Origin: Thermoleophilaceae bacterium
GTDB lineage: Bacteria > Actinomycetota > Thermoleophilia > Solirubrobacterales > Thermoleophilaceae
Assembly: GCA_040901445.1 (NCBI GenBank)
Contig: JBBDYQ010000002.1
Coordinates: 1 to 64,000 of the forward strand
Reading direction: 5' to 3'
DNA: 64,000 nt
Shown: in pieces, positions 8,812-16,956 of the stretch
How the letters are laid out: every line of letters starts with the position of its first letter
Position numbering within the stretch: the stretch's first letter is position 1
The notes under the pieces: generated by a model
Seen by the model: the letters and a program-made list of their open reading frames with translations, nothing else
What the model was told of the DNA's origin: nothing
The model's database searches: none
Program-made: the position numbers and the translations under genes

Positions 8812-9288
8812 TCAGTCGATGACGATGCCCAGCGAGATCCGCGCCACGCGGTCGCGGCGGATCACGAAGCTCGTGACCGTGCGGCCGGGCTCCTCACGCC
8901 CCACCGCGCAGTTGCGGAAGCGCATGAACGAGCTGCAGCGCACACCGCGCACGTTGCGCCTCAGGCTGCGCTCGTGCGAGCCCACGCGGATGCCGCGGCG
9001 GGTGCGCTCGCGGCGGCTGGACGTGGTCACGAAGGTCACCTGCTCCTCGCCCTGAAGCCGCACTCGCAGCCGCGTTCGCCGGTATACGAGCTCGATGTAG
9101 GGGCCGAACTCGTTGCTCTCGCGGATGGTCTGGCTGGGCTCGCCGAGGCGGTCGCGGACCTGCTCCTCGCTTATCCCCAGCCGGATGCCGGCGATGGACT
9201 TCTGGGGGAAGATGGTGGCGCTCGCGGCGGCCGGGAGGGCGGCGCCGGCGGCGAGCACGACGAGGGAGACGGCCAGCACGCGGCACAT
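8812..9288 (-). CDS. Secreted BamE/SmpA-like small protein
   Basis: This is a 158-residue protein with a classical signal peptide (MCRVLAVSLVVLAAGAALPAAASA). The mature N-terminus (SIAGIRLGISEEQVRDRLGEP) matches the recurring I-x-G-x-S-xx-V-xx-LG-x-P pattern of the SmpA/BamE fold, here in a Gram-positive secreted form. The rest is basic and contains two Cys (RGVRCSSFMRFRNCAV) that could form a disulfide. The start is supported by AGGGTGA just upstream. The role outside the cell is unknown. Confidence 0.78.
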   Translation of the reverse strand: MCRVLAVSLVVLAAGAALPAAASATIFPQKSIAGIRLGISEEQVRDRLGEPSQTIRESNEFGPYIELVYRRTRLRVRLQGEEQVTFVTTSSRRERTRRGIRVGSHERSLRRNVRGVRCSSFMRFRNCAVGREEPGRTVTSFVIRRDRVARISLGIVID

Positions 9289-9335
9289 GGGCGTCACCCT
9301 AACCGGGGTCCCGCCGGCGGGTGCTGACGATCCGC

Positions 9336-10157
9336 TTACCGCGAGCGCGCCGCGATCCGCCGGTCCGCCCGCTGCCTCAGCGCGCCCGGGATCAGCCTGC
9401 CGAGCACGCCGCGGTTGTCCGCCACGGCGCGGTAGCCGATCTCGGACACGCGCGGCACCGGCTTGAGCGGGGGGATCAGCTCCGCCAGCGCCGCACCGGC
9501 GGAGCGCACGGCGCCATCGGCGGACACGAGGTGGAAGGAATCGGCGCGCTGCTCGTCGGTCATCTCCGGGGTGAGCGCACGGGCCTCCTCGGAGTCGATG
9601 GGCACGGGGCGGAGCCTGCGGCCGCGGTCCAGCGCGAGGATCACGCCGAGGGTCGAGCGGCAGAGGCCGCAGTCGTCGTCGTAGAGGAGGGCTGTCTCCG
9701 GCATCCCGAAGTGCTCTCCCAGCCGCCGGTGGCGCCAGGCAAACACCGCCCTGAAGGTGGGCGCGAACAGGCCCGCCGGCAGGCCGAGCCGCGGCTCCCA
9801 GCCCAGCCGGTCGGTCACGCGCGTGGCGCTCTCTCCCACCTGCTCGAGGGTGCGCTCGTGCTCCCACACCCGCTGCGTGAGCATCGACGAGCGCTCGAGG
9901 AAGCGCCGGCCCGGCTCGAGCTCCACCAGGACGAGGTCGTCGTAGTCCACCGGGATCACGCCGAGGAGCAGCACCCAGGAGCGGAACAGGCGCGTGCCCA
10001 GCTCCACGTCCGACGGCTCCAGGCTCTCGACCTCGGCCGGCCAGGTCATGCGCAGCAGCGGGCCGAGCTCGTGGTTCACGCCCTCCGGCGTGACGATGCG
10101 CGCCCACACCTCCTCGGGCGTGGCGGCCACCAGCGAGCTGCGGCTGAAGCTGCCCAC
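9336..10157 (-). CDS. SRPBCC domain fused to DCC (DUF393) thiol-oxidoreductase-like domain
   Basis: The 273-residue protein has two parts. Residues 1-150 form an SRPBCC/polyketide-cyclase-like ligand cavity (FSRSSLVAATPEEVWARIVTP is its first strand and helix). Residues about 155-245 are a DCC/DUF393 domain carrying YDDDCGLCRSTL, the D-x-x-C-x-x-C signature of the thiol-disulfide-like family. The start codon is GTG and no ribosome site is obvious. The two domains usually occur separately, so the fusion may place a small hydrophobic ligand beside a redox-active Cys pair. It is divergent from the alpha/beta hydrolase at 10197, with only 39 bases between them. Confidence 0.85.
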   Translation of the reverse strand: MGSFSRSSLVAATPEEVWARIVTPEGVNHELGPLLRMTWPAEVESLEPSDVELGTRLFRSWVLLLGVIPVDYDDLVLVELEPGRRFLERSSMLTQRVWEHERTLEQVGESATRVTDRLGWEPRLGLPAGLFAPTFRAVFAWRHRRLGEHFGMPETALLYDDDCGLCRSTLGVILALDRGRRLRPVPIDSEEARALTPEMTDEQRADSFHLVSADGAVRSAGAALAELIPPLKPVPRVSEIGYRAVADNRGVLGRLIPGALRQRADRRIAARSR

Positions 10158-10196
10158 GCCGGGAGACTTGCAGCCCGGCGGTTATCGTGCGGGCGA

Positions 10197-11168
10197 GTGA
10201 CCGAGTTCGAGGCACGCGAGATCGAGCTGCATGGCCACCGCTTGATCTACCGGACGGCGGGCGTGGGCCCACCCGTGGTCCTCATCCACGGCATGCTCAA
10301 CTCGTCGCGCCACTGGGAGGAGGTGGCGCTGCGCCTGGCCGAGGACCACAGGGTGATCGCGCCCGACCTCATCGGCCACGGCGACTCCACGGCCCCCCGC
10401 GGCGACTACTCGCTGGGCGCCCACGCGGCCGGCATCCGCGACCTGCTGGCGGCCATCGGCACCGAGCGCGCCTCGATCGTGGGCCACTCGCTCGGCGGCG
10501 GCGTGGCCATGCAGTACTTCTGGCAGTTCCCCCAGCGCGTGGAGCGCCTGGCGCTGGTGTCCAGCGGCGGGCTCGGGCACGAGGTGAGCCCGCTGCTGCG
10601 CGGCGCCGCGCTGCCGGGCGTCTCGGCGCTGCTCTGGGCGGTGGCGCACCCGCGCCTGAGCTCCGCGCTCGGGACGCTGGGCGGCAGGCTGCGCGAGCGC
10701 GGCAACCGCTCCGGCGTGTATGTCGAGGCGTTCGCGCGCGCGGTGCGCCCGCTGCAGCCGCCGGGAGCGCGCGAGGCGTTCCTGCAGACGCTGCGCGCCG
10801 TCATCGACGTGCGCGGCCAGCGCGTGAGCGCGCGCGACCGCCTCTACCTGCTCGCCGATCGCATGCCCACGCTGATCGTGTGGGGCGAGCGCGACCACAC
10901 GATCCCGCTCGACCACGGCCGCGCCGCCCACCGCGCCATCCCCGGCAGCCGCTTCGAGACGCTTCCCCGCGCCGCCCACTTCCCCCACCTCGAGGACCCC
11001 GAGGGGCTGGCGGCGGTGCTGCGCGAGTTCCTCGAGACCACCGAGCCGGCGCGGATCGAGGACCGCGACTGGGGCGCTCAGGTCCTGGCCGGCCGCTCGA
11101 GCGCGAAGGAGACTCCCGTCAGCTCCTCGGAGCGCTCCCACAGCCGCAGCGCCACGTCCTCGTCGTAG
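10197..11168 (+). CDS. Alpha/beta hydrolase
   Basis: This 323-residue hydrolase starts at GTG, with a TATCGT -10-like box eight bases upstream. Motifs are the oxyanion strand VVLIHGMLNSS, nucleophile elbow GHSLGG (Ser about residue 99), acid in WGERDHTIP and His in RAAHFPHLE. The spacing is typical of the haloalkane-dehalogenase/epoxide-hydrolase-like branch. The last 30 residues are Ser/Arg-rich and lie inside the convergent SDR gene, a 91-base overlap. That tail is probably a non-functional read-through extension. The substrate is unknown. Confidence 0.87.
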   Translation: MTEFEAREIELHGHRLIYRTAGVGPPVVLIHGMLNSSRHWEEVALRLAEDHRVIAPDLIGHGDSTAPRGDYSLGAHAAGIRDLLAAIGTERASIVGHSLGGGVAMQYFWQFPQRVERLALVSSGGLGHEVSPLLRGAALPGVSALLWAVAHPRLSSALGTLGGRLRERGNRSGVYVEAFARAVRPLQPPGAREAFLQTLRAVIDVRGQRVSARDRLYLLADRMPTLIVWGERDHTIPLDHGRAAHRAIPGSRFETLPRAAHFPHLEDPEGLAAVLREFLETTEPARIEDRDWGAQVLAGRSSAKETPVSSSERSHSRSATSSS

Positions 11169-12022
11169 GCCGCCGCCCTGGCGGTCACCAGCTTCGGGTG
11201 GCCGCGCTGTTCCTTGAACCCGTCCGGGCCCACGAACGAGCCGCCCAGGAGGTCGGGCGCCGTGGCGGCGTAGAGCTGGGGCAGCGCGCCCATGTCGGCG
11301 CTCTGGGCGAGGACCCGGTTGGTGATGGCCATCGTCAGCAGCTCGAGGCGGCCGGCCGGGCCCGCCGACTGCAGGTTGGTGGCCGAGTAGCCGGGATGGG
11401 CGCCCACGCTCACCAGCGGCGCGCCGGCCGCGGCCGCGCGGCGATCCAGCTCGAACGCGAACAGCAGGTTGGCGAGCTTGGACTGGCCGTAGGCGCGCCA
11501 GTTGCCGTAGCCGCGCTCGGCGTGGAGGTCGTCGAGGTCGATCTTGCCCATGCGGTGGGCGGTGCTGCTCACGGTCACCACGCGCGGCTCCGGCGCCGCG
11601 AGCAGCGACTCCACCAGCAGCCCGGTGAGGGCGAAGTGGCCGAGGTGGTTGGTTCCGATCTGCGACTCGAAGCCGTCCCTGGTCAGCCGCCGCGGCGGCG
11701 CCATGACGCCGGCGTTGTTCACCAGGATGTCGAGGCGGTCGTGCTCGTCCGACGCGGCAATACGCTCCGCGAATGCGCGCACCGACGCGAGGTCGGCCAG
11801 GTCGAGCTGCTCCACGTCCACCTGCGCGCCGGGGACGTCCGCTCGAATCTGCGCCGCGGCGGCCGTGCCCTTCCCGGCGTCGCGGGCGGTCATCACGACG
11901 CGCGCGCCCGCACGCGCGAGCTCGCGGGCGGTGACCAGCCCCAGGCCGCTGTTGGCGCCGGTCACGACGGCGGTGCGACCGGCCTGGTCGGGGATGTCGG
12001 TGGTGGTCCAGCGCTGTGCCAT
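11078..12022 (-). CDS. Short-chain dehydrogenase (retinol-dehydrogenase-like SDR)
   Basis: This 314-residue NAD(P)-dependent oxidoreductase has the cofactor motif TGANSGLG, structural motif NNAGVM, catalytic Ser in VSSTAHR and the Tyr-x3-Lys pair in YGQSK. The length (about 310) and the TTTDIPDQAGRTAVVTGA start resemble the retinol dehydrogenase/WW-oxidoreductase-like bacterial group. GGAGA lies just before the ATG. It is divergent from the TetR gene at 12129, and the 106-base gap carries two palindromes. Control by that repressor is the simplest reading, with the substrate or a similar lipophilic molecule as a likely inducer. Confidence 0.92.
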   Translation of the reverse strand: MAQRWTTTDIPDQAGRTAVVTGANSGLGLVTARELARAGARVVMTARDAGKGTAAAAQIRADVPGAQVDVEQLDLADLASVRAFAERIAASDEHDRLDILVNNAGVMAPPRRLTRDGFESQIGTNHLGHFALTGLLVESLLAAPEPRVVTVSSTAHRMGKIDLDDLHAERGYGNWRAYGQSKLANLLFAFELDRRAAAAGAPLVSVGAHPGYSATNLQSAGPAGRLELLTMAITNRVLAQSADMGALPQLYAATAPDLLGGSFVGPDGFKEQRGHPKLVTARAAAYDEDVALRLWERSEELTGVSFALERPART

Positions 12023-12068
12023 GGGGTCTCCGTGATTCGGGACGTCCGACTGCGTGCGCGACAGATTA

Positions 12069-12103
12069 TGGCACTTTGAGTGCCAACTGGCATTCCGGTG
12101 CCA
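12069..12103. promoter_or_regulatory. Tandem palindromic operator between SDR and TetR genes
   Basis: Two inverted repeats share the same half-site: TGGCACTTTGAGTGCCA (12069-12085, perfect arms of seven) and TGGCATTCCGGTGCCA (12088-12103, arms of five). Their centres are about 18-19 bases apart. A TATACT -10 box at 12112-12117 faces the TetR gene, so bound repressor would cover its -35 region and block the divergent SDR gene as well. Confidence 0.8.
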
Positions 12104-12128
12104 CGCGCACCTATACTTCGCCCCCGAA

Positions 12129-12737
12129 ATGCCCGCCCCCGAGCCCCTCCGGATGCGCAAGAAGCGCCAGACCCGCGAGCGGATCGTCGACGAGGCGCTG
12201 CGCCTGTTCGCCGAGCGCGGAATCGAGGGCACGACGGCGGACCACATCGCCGCGGCGGCGGACGTCTCCCGCCGCACCTTCTTCCGCTACTTCGCCCGCA
12301 AGGAGGATGTGGTGGTGGAGTGGAAGCGCCAGGGCGCGGAGGCGGTCCGCGCGGCCGTGGCGGCGCGCCCGGCGGATGAGCCGCCGCTCACCGCCGTCCA
12401 CCACGCGCTCGCCCAGATCGTCGAGCGCTACCAGCCCGACGCGGACACGGTGCTCGGCCTGATCCGCCTCATCGAGAGCTCGCCGGCGCTGCGCGCGCGC
12501 AAGAGCGAGGGCGAGTACCCGTCGTGGGAGAGCTCGATCGCGGAGGAGGTGGCCGCCCGCCTGGGCGTGGACCCCGAGACCGACCTGCGGCCGCGGCTGG
12601 TGGCGCAGCTCGGGATGGCCATCCTCTCCACTGCCGTCGAGACGTGGATCGCGCGCGGCGGCCGCGGCGACGTGGCGCCGCTGCTGGACGAGGCATTCGA
12701 GGCGGCGGCCGGCGAGCTCGCCGCCCCGATTGCCTGA
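12129..12737 (+). CDS. TetR family transcriptional regulator
   Basis: The 202-residue protein has an N-terminal helix-turn-helix (RERIVDEALRLFAERGIEGTTADHIAAAADVSRRTFFRYF) with the TetR signature FFRYFARKED. The C-terminal ligand domain includes an IESSPALRAR helix and LGMAILSTAVETWI dimer helices, similar to MftR-type regulators. The TATACT box ends eleven bases before the ATG, giving almost no leader. It probably represses itself and the divergent SDR through the tandem palindromes. Confidence 0.92.
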   Translation: MPAPEPLRMRKKRQTRERIVDEALRLFAERGIEGTTADHIAAAADVSRRTFFRYFARKEDVVVEWKRQGAEAVRAAVAARPADEPPLTAVHHALAQIVERYQPDADTVLGLIRLIESSPALRARKSEGEYPSWESSIAEEVAARLGVDPETDLRPRLVAQLGMAILSTAVETWIARGGRGDVAPLLDEAFEAAAGELAAPIA

Positions 12738-12743
12738 GTTCGG

Positions 12744-13148
12744 TTACGCCGTCGGAGGCGGCGAGGGCGGCGGCGGACCGGGTGCCGCGGCGGCGGGCTT
12801 CCCCTTGACCACGGTCGTCGCGCCGTACACGATCGCGATCGAGGCGAGCAGCGAGAGCCAGAGGCCGATCTTGCGCTCCTCACCCTCGATCAGGAACGTG
12901 AGCACGATCCAGAACGCGGCAAATCCGGCCAGCCCGATGGCTGTCGGCGCGTTGACGTCCGTGCCGGCCGCACGAGCCGCCACCAGCGCGGCCGTGCCAA
13001 GTCCGATCACCGCCAGCACGATGTCCATGAAGTCGAACAGCTGCCAGCCGCTGAGTGGGCCGAACCAGTCCAGGAAGAGGAACAGGAACAGCGCAAGCCC
13101 GCCGGCTCCCGCTATCAGTTCCCCCGTCGACACTCTCGAGGTGTTCAC
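12744..13148 (-). CDS. Four-span hypothetical membrane protein
   Basis: This 134-residue protein has four hydrophobic segments (about residues 10-28, 38-58, 68-86 and 93-113) and a Pro/Ala-rich cytosolic tail (PGPPPPSPPP). The start is GTG with AGGAGAGA upstream. The first loop contains DWFGPLSGWQLFDFMD, a W-rich motif common in small actinobacterial membrane proteins of unknown function. It is tail-to-tail with the TetR gene and has no evident partner. I do not assign a family name. Confidence 0.75.
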   Translation of the reverse strand: MNTSRVSTGELIAGAGGLALFLFLFLDWFGPLSGWQLFDFMDIVLAVIGLGTAALVAARAAGTDVNAPTAIGLAGFAAFWIVLTFLIEGEERKIGLWLSLLASIAIVYGATTVVKGKPAAAAPGPPPPSPPPTA

Positions 13149-13269
13149 AGCATCTCTCCTCTCGGGTGGGTACGACCGAGCGGCACCCTATGTGAGATGC
13201 CGGATGGCGACTGACAAAGCGCCACCGCGGGTACGCGGGGAGCGTCCGTCATCGACACGGAGGTTCTCC

Positions 13270-13329
13270 ATGTACATCGGAATCGGGACCCTGCTGCTGA
13301 TCCTCATCATCGTCGTCGTCCTGCTCTGA
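13270..13329 (+). CDS. 19-residue hydrophobic microprotein
   Basis: The frame MYIGIGTLLLILIIVVVLL is a single membrane span with no charged residues. GGAGG at 13259-13263 lies six bases before the ATG, one of the clearest ribosome sites in the window. Short peptides beginning M-Y-x-G-x-G-T-L are found scattered in bacterial genomes; I recall this pattern but cannot confirm a family. It stands alone between two minus-strand genes, so translation is plausible on the ribosome site alone. It may be a membrane regulator. Confidence 0.6.
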   Translation: MYIGIGTLLLILIIVVVLL

Positions 13330-13351
13330 TCCGGCGCCCGGCCGGTCCGGA

Positions 13352-14977
13352 TCAGCGGTCGCGGCGCAGGATCACGCGCTGGCGGCGCATGCTGGTGCGG
13401 CCGATGGAGTCGGTGCCCTCGGCCACGAGCGTCGCGCGGAAGCCGTCCCGGTGGCGGCGCAGCATCGTCTGCCCCGCGCGCGTGAAGTCCACGTCCACCT
13501 TGAACGAGCGCCGGTCGCCCTCCACCCTCTCCCCCACACCCAACACGCGCGGCTCCTGCCCGCGCCGCGGCACGGTCTGCAGGCGCACCACGCAACGGGC
13601 CAGGCGCAGGTCCTCGGCGTCGGTTGCACGGCAGCCGATGTTCTCGTCACTGCCGCGCACGTCCATGGGCGAGCGCTCGCGGAAGGTGCCCAGCCGGAAG
13701 CGCTCGTCGCCACCGGCCTGCGGGTAGATGCTCACGTCCGCAACGCCGTTGCGCACCCGCTGCGGATGGTCGCCCACCGGCACCTGGGCCACGATCTCCT
13801 CGGTCTCGTAGGAGATCACGGTCAGCCAGTCGTCGCCGCTGGCCGACACGTAGCAGTGCTCGCCGTCGGCGCTGTTGGTGGACCAGTAGGGCTTCCTGCC
13901 TGAGTCGAGGATGCGCGCGGCAAATGTCCGGCGGTCCACGATGGCCGTGTAGTCCGACATCGTGCCGGCCGCGCAGAGCTTGGTGCCCTCCGGGTTCATG
14001 GCCAGTCCGTGGTGGGCGGAGTCCAGCAGGTACTCCTCGCGCTGGAGGCTCGCCGCCTCCTCGCTCAACGGCAGGTTGGCCACGCGCGTGACCCTGTCCT
14101 CTTGGAGGTCGTACTCCACGAAGCCGTGGTGGAAGGACACCTGGAAGTAGAGGAAGCGCTCGTCGGGGGAGAGCGCCATCGGCCGCACCGCCGAGCTCAT
14201 GTCCGGATAGCCGGCCTCCTCGAGCTTCTCGCCCATGTCGATCTGCTTCAGCACCTCGAGCGTGTTGGCGTCCACGACCTGGAACCAGCGCGCGCCCTTG
14301 GTGGCCCGCTCCACCGCGGCGGGGCGATCCGTGGGCGTGTACACGCGGCCGATGCTCGCGTGGAAGATGCGCGTGCCGTCCTTGGAGTAGTTGTTCTCGT
14401 GCGGCGAGTCACCCGACTCGAACTCACCGGTGATCTCACCCGTCGCCGTGTCGATCTGGTGGACGACGTTGGCGGTGGAGGCGGAGACGAGCAGCTTCGT
14501 GCCGTCCGGCGAGATGCCCATGTGGTCGGCCCGGTAGCCGCCGACCGGGGTGCGCCAGACGATCGCCTTGGTGGCGAGGTCGATGGCCACGACGTCGGCC
14601 AGGCTCGGCCGCGACACGAAGATGGTGCGGCCGTCGTGGGAGGCGAAGACGTCGTCGTTGTACTGGTCGTTGCCCTCCCCCACCAACTGGCCGATGGCGA
14701 GGTAGAAGCCGAGCCGGTCGGGGCTCATGAAGATCTCGGCCTTGCGCTCCTCGACGTCGGGCACCACGTTCACCCGGTCCAGGCGCTCGTAGGTGTTGGC
14801 GTCGAGGATGTCGGTGGTGCCGTCCCAGTTGTTGCCCACGAGGACGACCGAGCGCGTCTCGCCGGGGATGGGATCGGGCGCCTCGGAGGCGGAGGCGGCG
14901 GGCGCCGCGAGTGCGGTCAGCGCTGCCGCGGCGAGCGCGGGCGCCACGCGTCGGAACGGCCGGGTCTGGGCAGCCAT
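13352..14977 (-). CDS. Secreted beta-propeller (YncE/YVTN-like) protein
   Basis: This 541-residue protein has a signal peptide (MAAQTRPFRRVAPALAAAALTALAAPAASASE). Repeats of about 45-50 residues follow, each with an HMGISPDGTKLLVSA-type strand pattern (also GLAMNPEGTKLCAAG and PMALSPDERFLYFQ), which marks a seven-bladed YVTN/cytochrome-D1-like propeller. After about residue 415 comes a separate basic beta-rich C-terminal domain. A GTG at 15013 would extend the N-terminus by twelve residues, but the signal peptide begins better at the ATG used here. It is probably a binding or surface protein; no catalytic residues are evident. Confidence 0.85.
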   Translation of the reverse strand: MAAQTRPFRRVAPALAAAALTALAAPAASASEAPDPIPGETRSVVLVGNNWDGTTDILDANTYERLDRVNVVPDVEERKAEIFMSPDRLGFYLAIGQLVGEGNDQYNDDVFASHDGRTIFVSRPSLADVVAIDLATKAIVWRTPVGGYRADHMGISPDGTKLLVSASTANVVHQIDTATGEITGEFESGDSPHENNYSKDGTRIFHASIGRVYTPTDRPAAVERATKGARWFQVVDANTLEVLKQIDMGEKLEEAGYPDMSSAVRPMALSPDERFLYFQVSFHHGFVEYDLQEDRVTRVANLPLSEEAASLQREEYLLDSAHHGLAMNPEGTKLCAAGTMSDYTAIVDRRTFAARILDSGRKPYWSTNSADGEHCYVSASGDDWLTVISYETEEIVAQVPVGDHPQRVRNGVADVSIYPQAGGDERFRLGTFRERSPMDVRGSDENIGCRATDAEDLRLARCVVRLQTVPRRGQEPRVLGVGERVEGDRRSFKVDVDFTRAGQTMLRRHRDGFRATLVAEGTDSIGRTSMRRQRVILRRDR

Positions 14978-15136
14978 CTCGCCGCCGATCGTACCGACAG
15001 GACCCTTGTCCACGTTTCAGTGGGCGAGTAGAACGACACCGGACGGGAGCGCGCCGCCCATCCAGATCCTGACTGCAGTTGCCGAGATGGCGCAATCTCG
15101 GACCTTGCTCGGGAATCTGGGTGAAAGTTGCCGTAA

Positions 15137-15168
15137 TTGACAGTTTTTGGCACTTTTACCGCTACTAT
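15137..15168 (+). promoter_or_regulatory. Probable promoter of the HTH/DUF6036 pair
   Basis: TTGACA (15137-15142) and TACTAT (15163-15168) resemble -35 and -10 boxes, but the 20-base spacer is long. TACTAT ends seven bases before the ATG at 15176, implying a leaderless mRNA. The stretch is distinctly AT-rich. Imperfect inverted arms AAAGTTGCC (15124-15132) and GGCACTTTT (15149-15157) flank the TTGACA and could be an autoregulatory site. Confidence 0.5.
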
Positions 15169-15175
15169 TCACCCC

Positions 15176-15871
15176 ATGGGGGTCATCGATCGCCGGACCA
15201 GACTCTTCGAGAACCTCGTCCGCCTGCGGCGCGCGCAGCGGCGCGCTCCACAGGACCGTGACCTCCAGGCTGTTCATGCCGCCCTGGAAGAGGAGCTGGG
15301 CGAGACGATCTCCCGCCGTCTCGCCGCCCGCCTCCTCGGGGTGAGCCATACGGCCCTGGGACGCTGGATCGAGACGGGCGACCTTCCCCTCGTTCACGGC
15401 GTGAGAGGACGCGAAGAGCTGCCCGTCGCCGCAGTTCTGGATCTCTTTGAGGCAGTGGAGTCGGAGCGGCAGCGAGGGCGACGTCACGTCCTCGAGCCCA
15501 CGATCTCGAGGGGTCGCGAGCGCGCGCGCCGTATACGTCCCCGGGCCCTGATCCCGGACGACCCCGGCGGCGACTCGCCTCACGGCCGGGCCGACCGCCG
15601 AAGCCTGGCCTACCACCGTGCCCTCGCAAGCCAACTGCGGCGGCCGATGATCGACGACGCGCTCCACCGGGTCTGGAAGTGGCGCGCCCAGGGCAAGCTC
15701 GACCCCCACTACGCCGCCCGCTGGGAAGAGGTCCTCGAGCGCCCGGTCCCCGAGGTCCGACGAGCGATCAGCGAGGACACCGAGCTCGCCCGTGATCTGC
15801 GTCAAAACTCGCCCTTCGCCGGCATGCTCAGTGAGCCCGAGCGCCGGCGCATCCTCGACGAGATTCGCTAG
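15176..15871 (+). CDS. HTH-domain protein, putative antitoxin of a nucleotidyltransferase pair
   Basis: The 231-residue protein contains a helix-turn-helix segment about residues 41-70 (ISRRLAARLLGVSHTALGRWIE), similar to excisionase/MerR-type DNA-binding helices, followed by a basic linker and a helical C-terminal half. Its TAG stop overlaps the GTG of the next gene by one base. An HTH protein paired with a DUF6036-type nucleotidyltransferase is a recurring two-gene toxin-antitoxin-like layout. The start was chosen over an upstream codon because the promoter box lies directly before it. The antitoxin role is inferred from pairing only. Confidence 0.75.
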   Translation: MGVIDRRTRLFENLVRLRRAQRRAPQDRDLQAVHAALEEELGETISRRLAARLLGVSHTALGRWIETGDLPLVHGVRGREELPVAAVLDLFEAVESERQRGRRHVLEPTISRGRERARRIRPRALIPDDPGGDSPHGRADRRSLAYHRALASQLRRPMIDDALHRVWKWRAQGKLDPHYAARWEEVLERPVPEVRRAISEDTELARDLRQNSPFAGMLSEPERRRILDEIR

Positions 15872-16419
15872 TGCGGCGTCACGAGCTCGAACACATCCTC
15901 GGCGCCGCGGCAAATGTCGTCGGCGAGGACGAGTTCGTGGTCATCGGCAGTCAGGCGATACTCGGGCCGTTCCCGGATGCGCCCGAATCGCTGCTGCGGT
16001 CCATGGAGGCAGACATCTACCCGGCAGCGGCCCCTGACCGCGCAGACGAATTGGACGGTGCGCTCGGCGATGGCTCCCGGTTCCACCAGGCCCACGGGTA
16101 CTACGCGCACGGTGTTGGTCCCGAGACGGCAAAGGCGCCGGCTGGATGGGAACAGCGTCTCGTGCGGATCCGGATTGAAGCGAGGCCCGCATCAAAGCGC
16201 CAGCCGACAGCTCTGTGCCTCGAACCGCATGATCTCGTGCTGGCCAAGTGCGTCGCCGGACGCGACCGCGATTGGGATTTCGCATGCGAGACGGTGCGGG
16301 CCGGCCTGGTTCAGGTTGACCTCCTTTACCGTCGGATCGAGGATCTCCCGATTGCGGCATCGCGGCGCGAGCTCATTCGATCCAGGCTCCAGCGAGTCGT
16401 GGCGGACTGCCGCCCCTGA
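15871..16419 (+). CDS. DUF6036-type nucleotidyltransferase, putative toxin
   Basis: This 182-residue protein starts at a GTG overlapping the previous stop. FVVIGSQAILGPF followed by MEADIYP about 15 residues later is the minimal nucleotidyltransferase pattern (G-S then D/E-x-D). The later DLVLAKCVAGRDRDWDF segment is the typical C-terminal element of DUF6036-like and AbiEii-related proteins. Enzymes of this fold can transfer nucleotides to tRNA or protein. No target can be read from the sequence. It is cotranscribed with the HTH gene. Confidence 0.8.
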   Translation: MRRHELEHILGAAANVVGEDEFVVIGSQAILGPFPDAPESLLRSMEADIYPAAAPDRADELDGALGDGSRFHQAHGYYAHGVGPETAKAPAGWEQRLVRIRIEARPASKRQPTALCLEPHDLVLAKCVAGRDRDWDFACETVRAGLVQVDLLYRRIEDLPIAASRRELIRSRLQRVVADCRP

Positions 16420-16473
16420 CGTCCTCAGGATTCTGGGTGGCGCGACGTGTGCGGCTGGTAGGTTCGCGGCCAG

Positions 16474-16953
16474 GTGAGCGTGGAGGCGACAGAAGCCGGC
16501 GACCCGCCCGGCGTGCGGTTCCCCCCGCCGCTGCTCTACGTCGGCGGCTTCCTCATCGGCCTGGGACTCGAGTTGGCGTTTCCCATCGGCGAGCTGCCCA
16601 CGGTTCTCGCCGTGGTCTTGGGCGTGGCCGGCCTCCTCATCTTCCTCGCACTCGACGGCACGGCCATGGCGCGCTTCTTCCGGGCCCAGACGAGCGTGAT
16701 CCCGTCCAAGCCCACGACGGCGTTCGTCACGTCCGGCCCGTACCGGTTCACGCGCAACCCGATGTACGTGGGAATGGCTTTCCTGTACGCCGGGTTCGCG
16801 CTGGGCTTCGGCGTGTTCTGGGCGCTGGCCATGCTGCCGCTCGTGCTGCTCGTCGTGGATCGCGTCGTGATCCCGCCCGAGGAGCGCTTCCTCGACGCGC
16901 ACTTCGGCCAGGCGTTCGCCGACTACCGCGGCCGCGTGCGCCGCTGGCTCTGA
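16474..16953 (+). CDS. Isoprenylcysteine/phospholipid methyltransferase-like membrane protein
   Basis: This 159-residue protein has four to five membrane spans and the signature GPYRFTRNPMYVG (about residues 88-100), followed by PPEERFLDAHFG and YRGRVRRWL. These are the SAM-binding elements of the ICMT/PEMT integral-membrane methyltransferases. The length is normal for bacterial members. The GTG start lies nine bases after a TAGGTT box. Its substrate could be a lipid or a small lipophilic thiol or amine. There is no partner gene. Confidence 0.88.
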   Translation: MSVEATEAGDPPGVRFPPPLLYVGGFLIGLGLELAFPIGELPTVLAVVLGVAGLLIFLALDGTAMARFFRAQTSVIPSKPTTAFVTSGPYRFTRNPMYVGMAFLYAGFALGFGVFWALAMLPLVLLVVDRVVIPPEERFLDAHFGQAFADYRGRVRRWL

Positions 16954-16956
16954 GCG

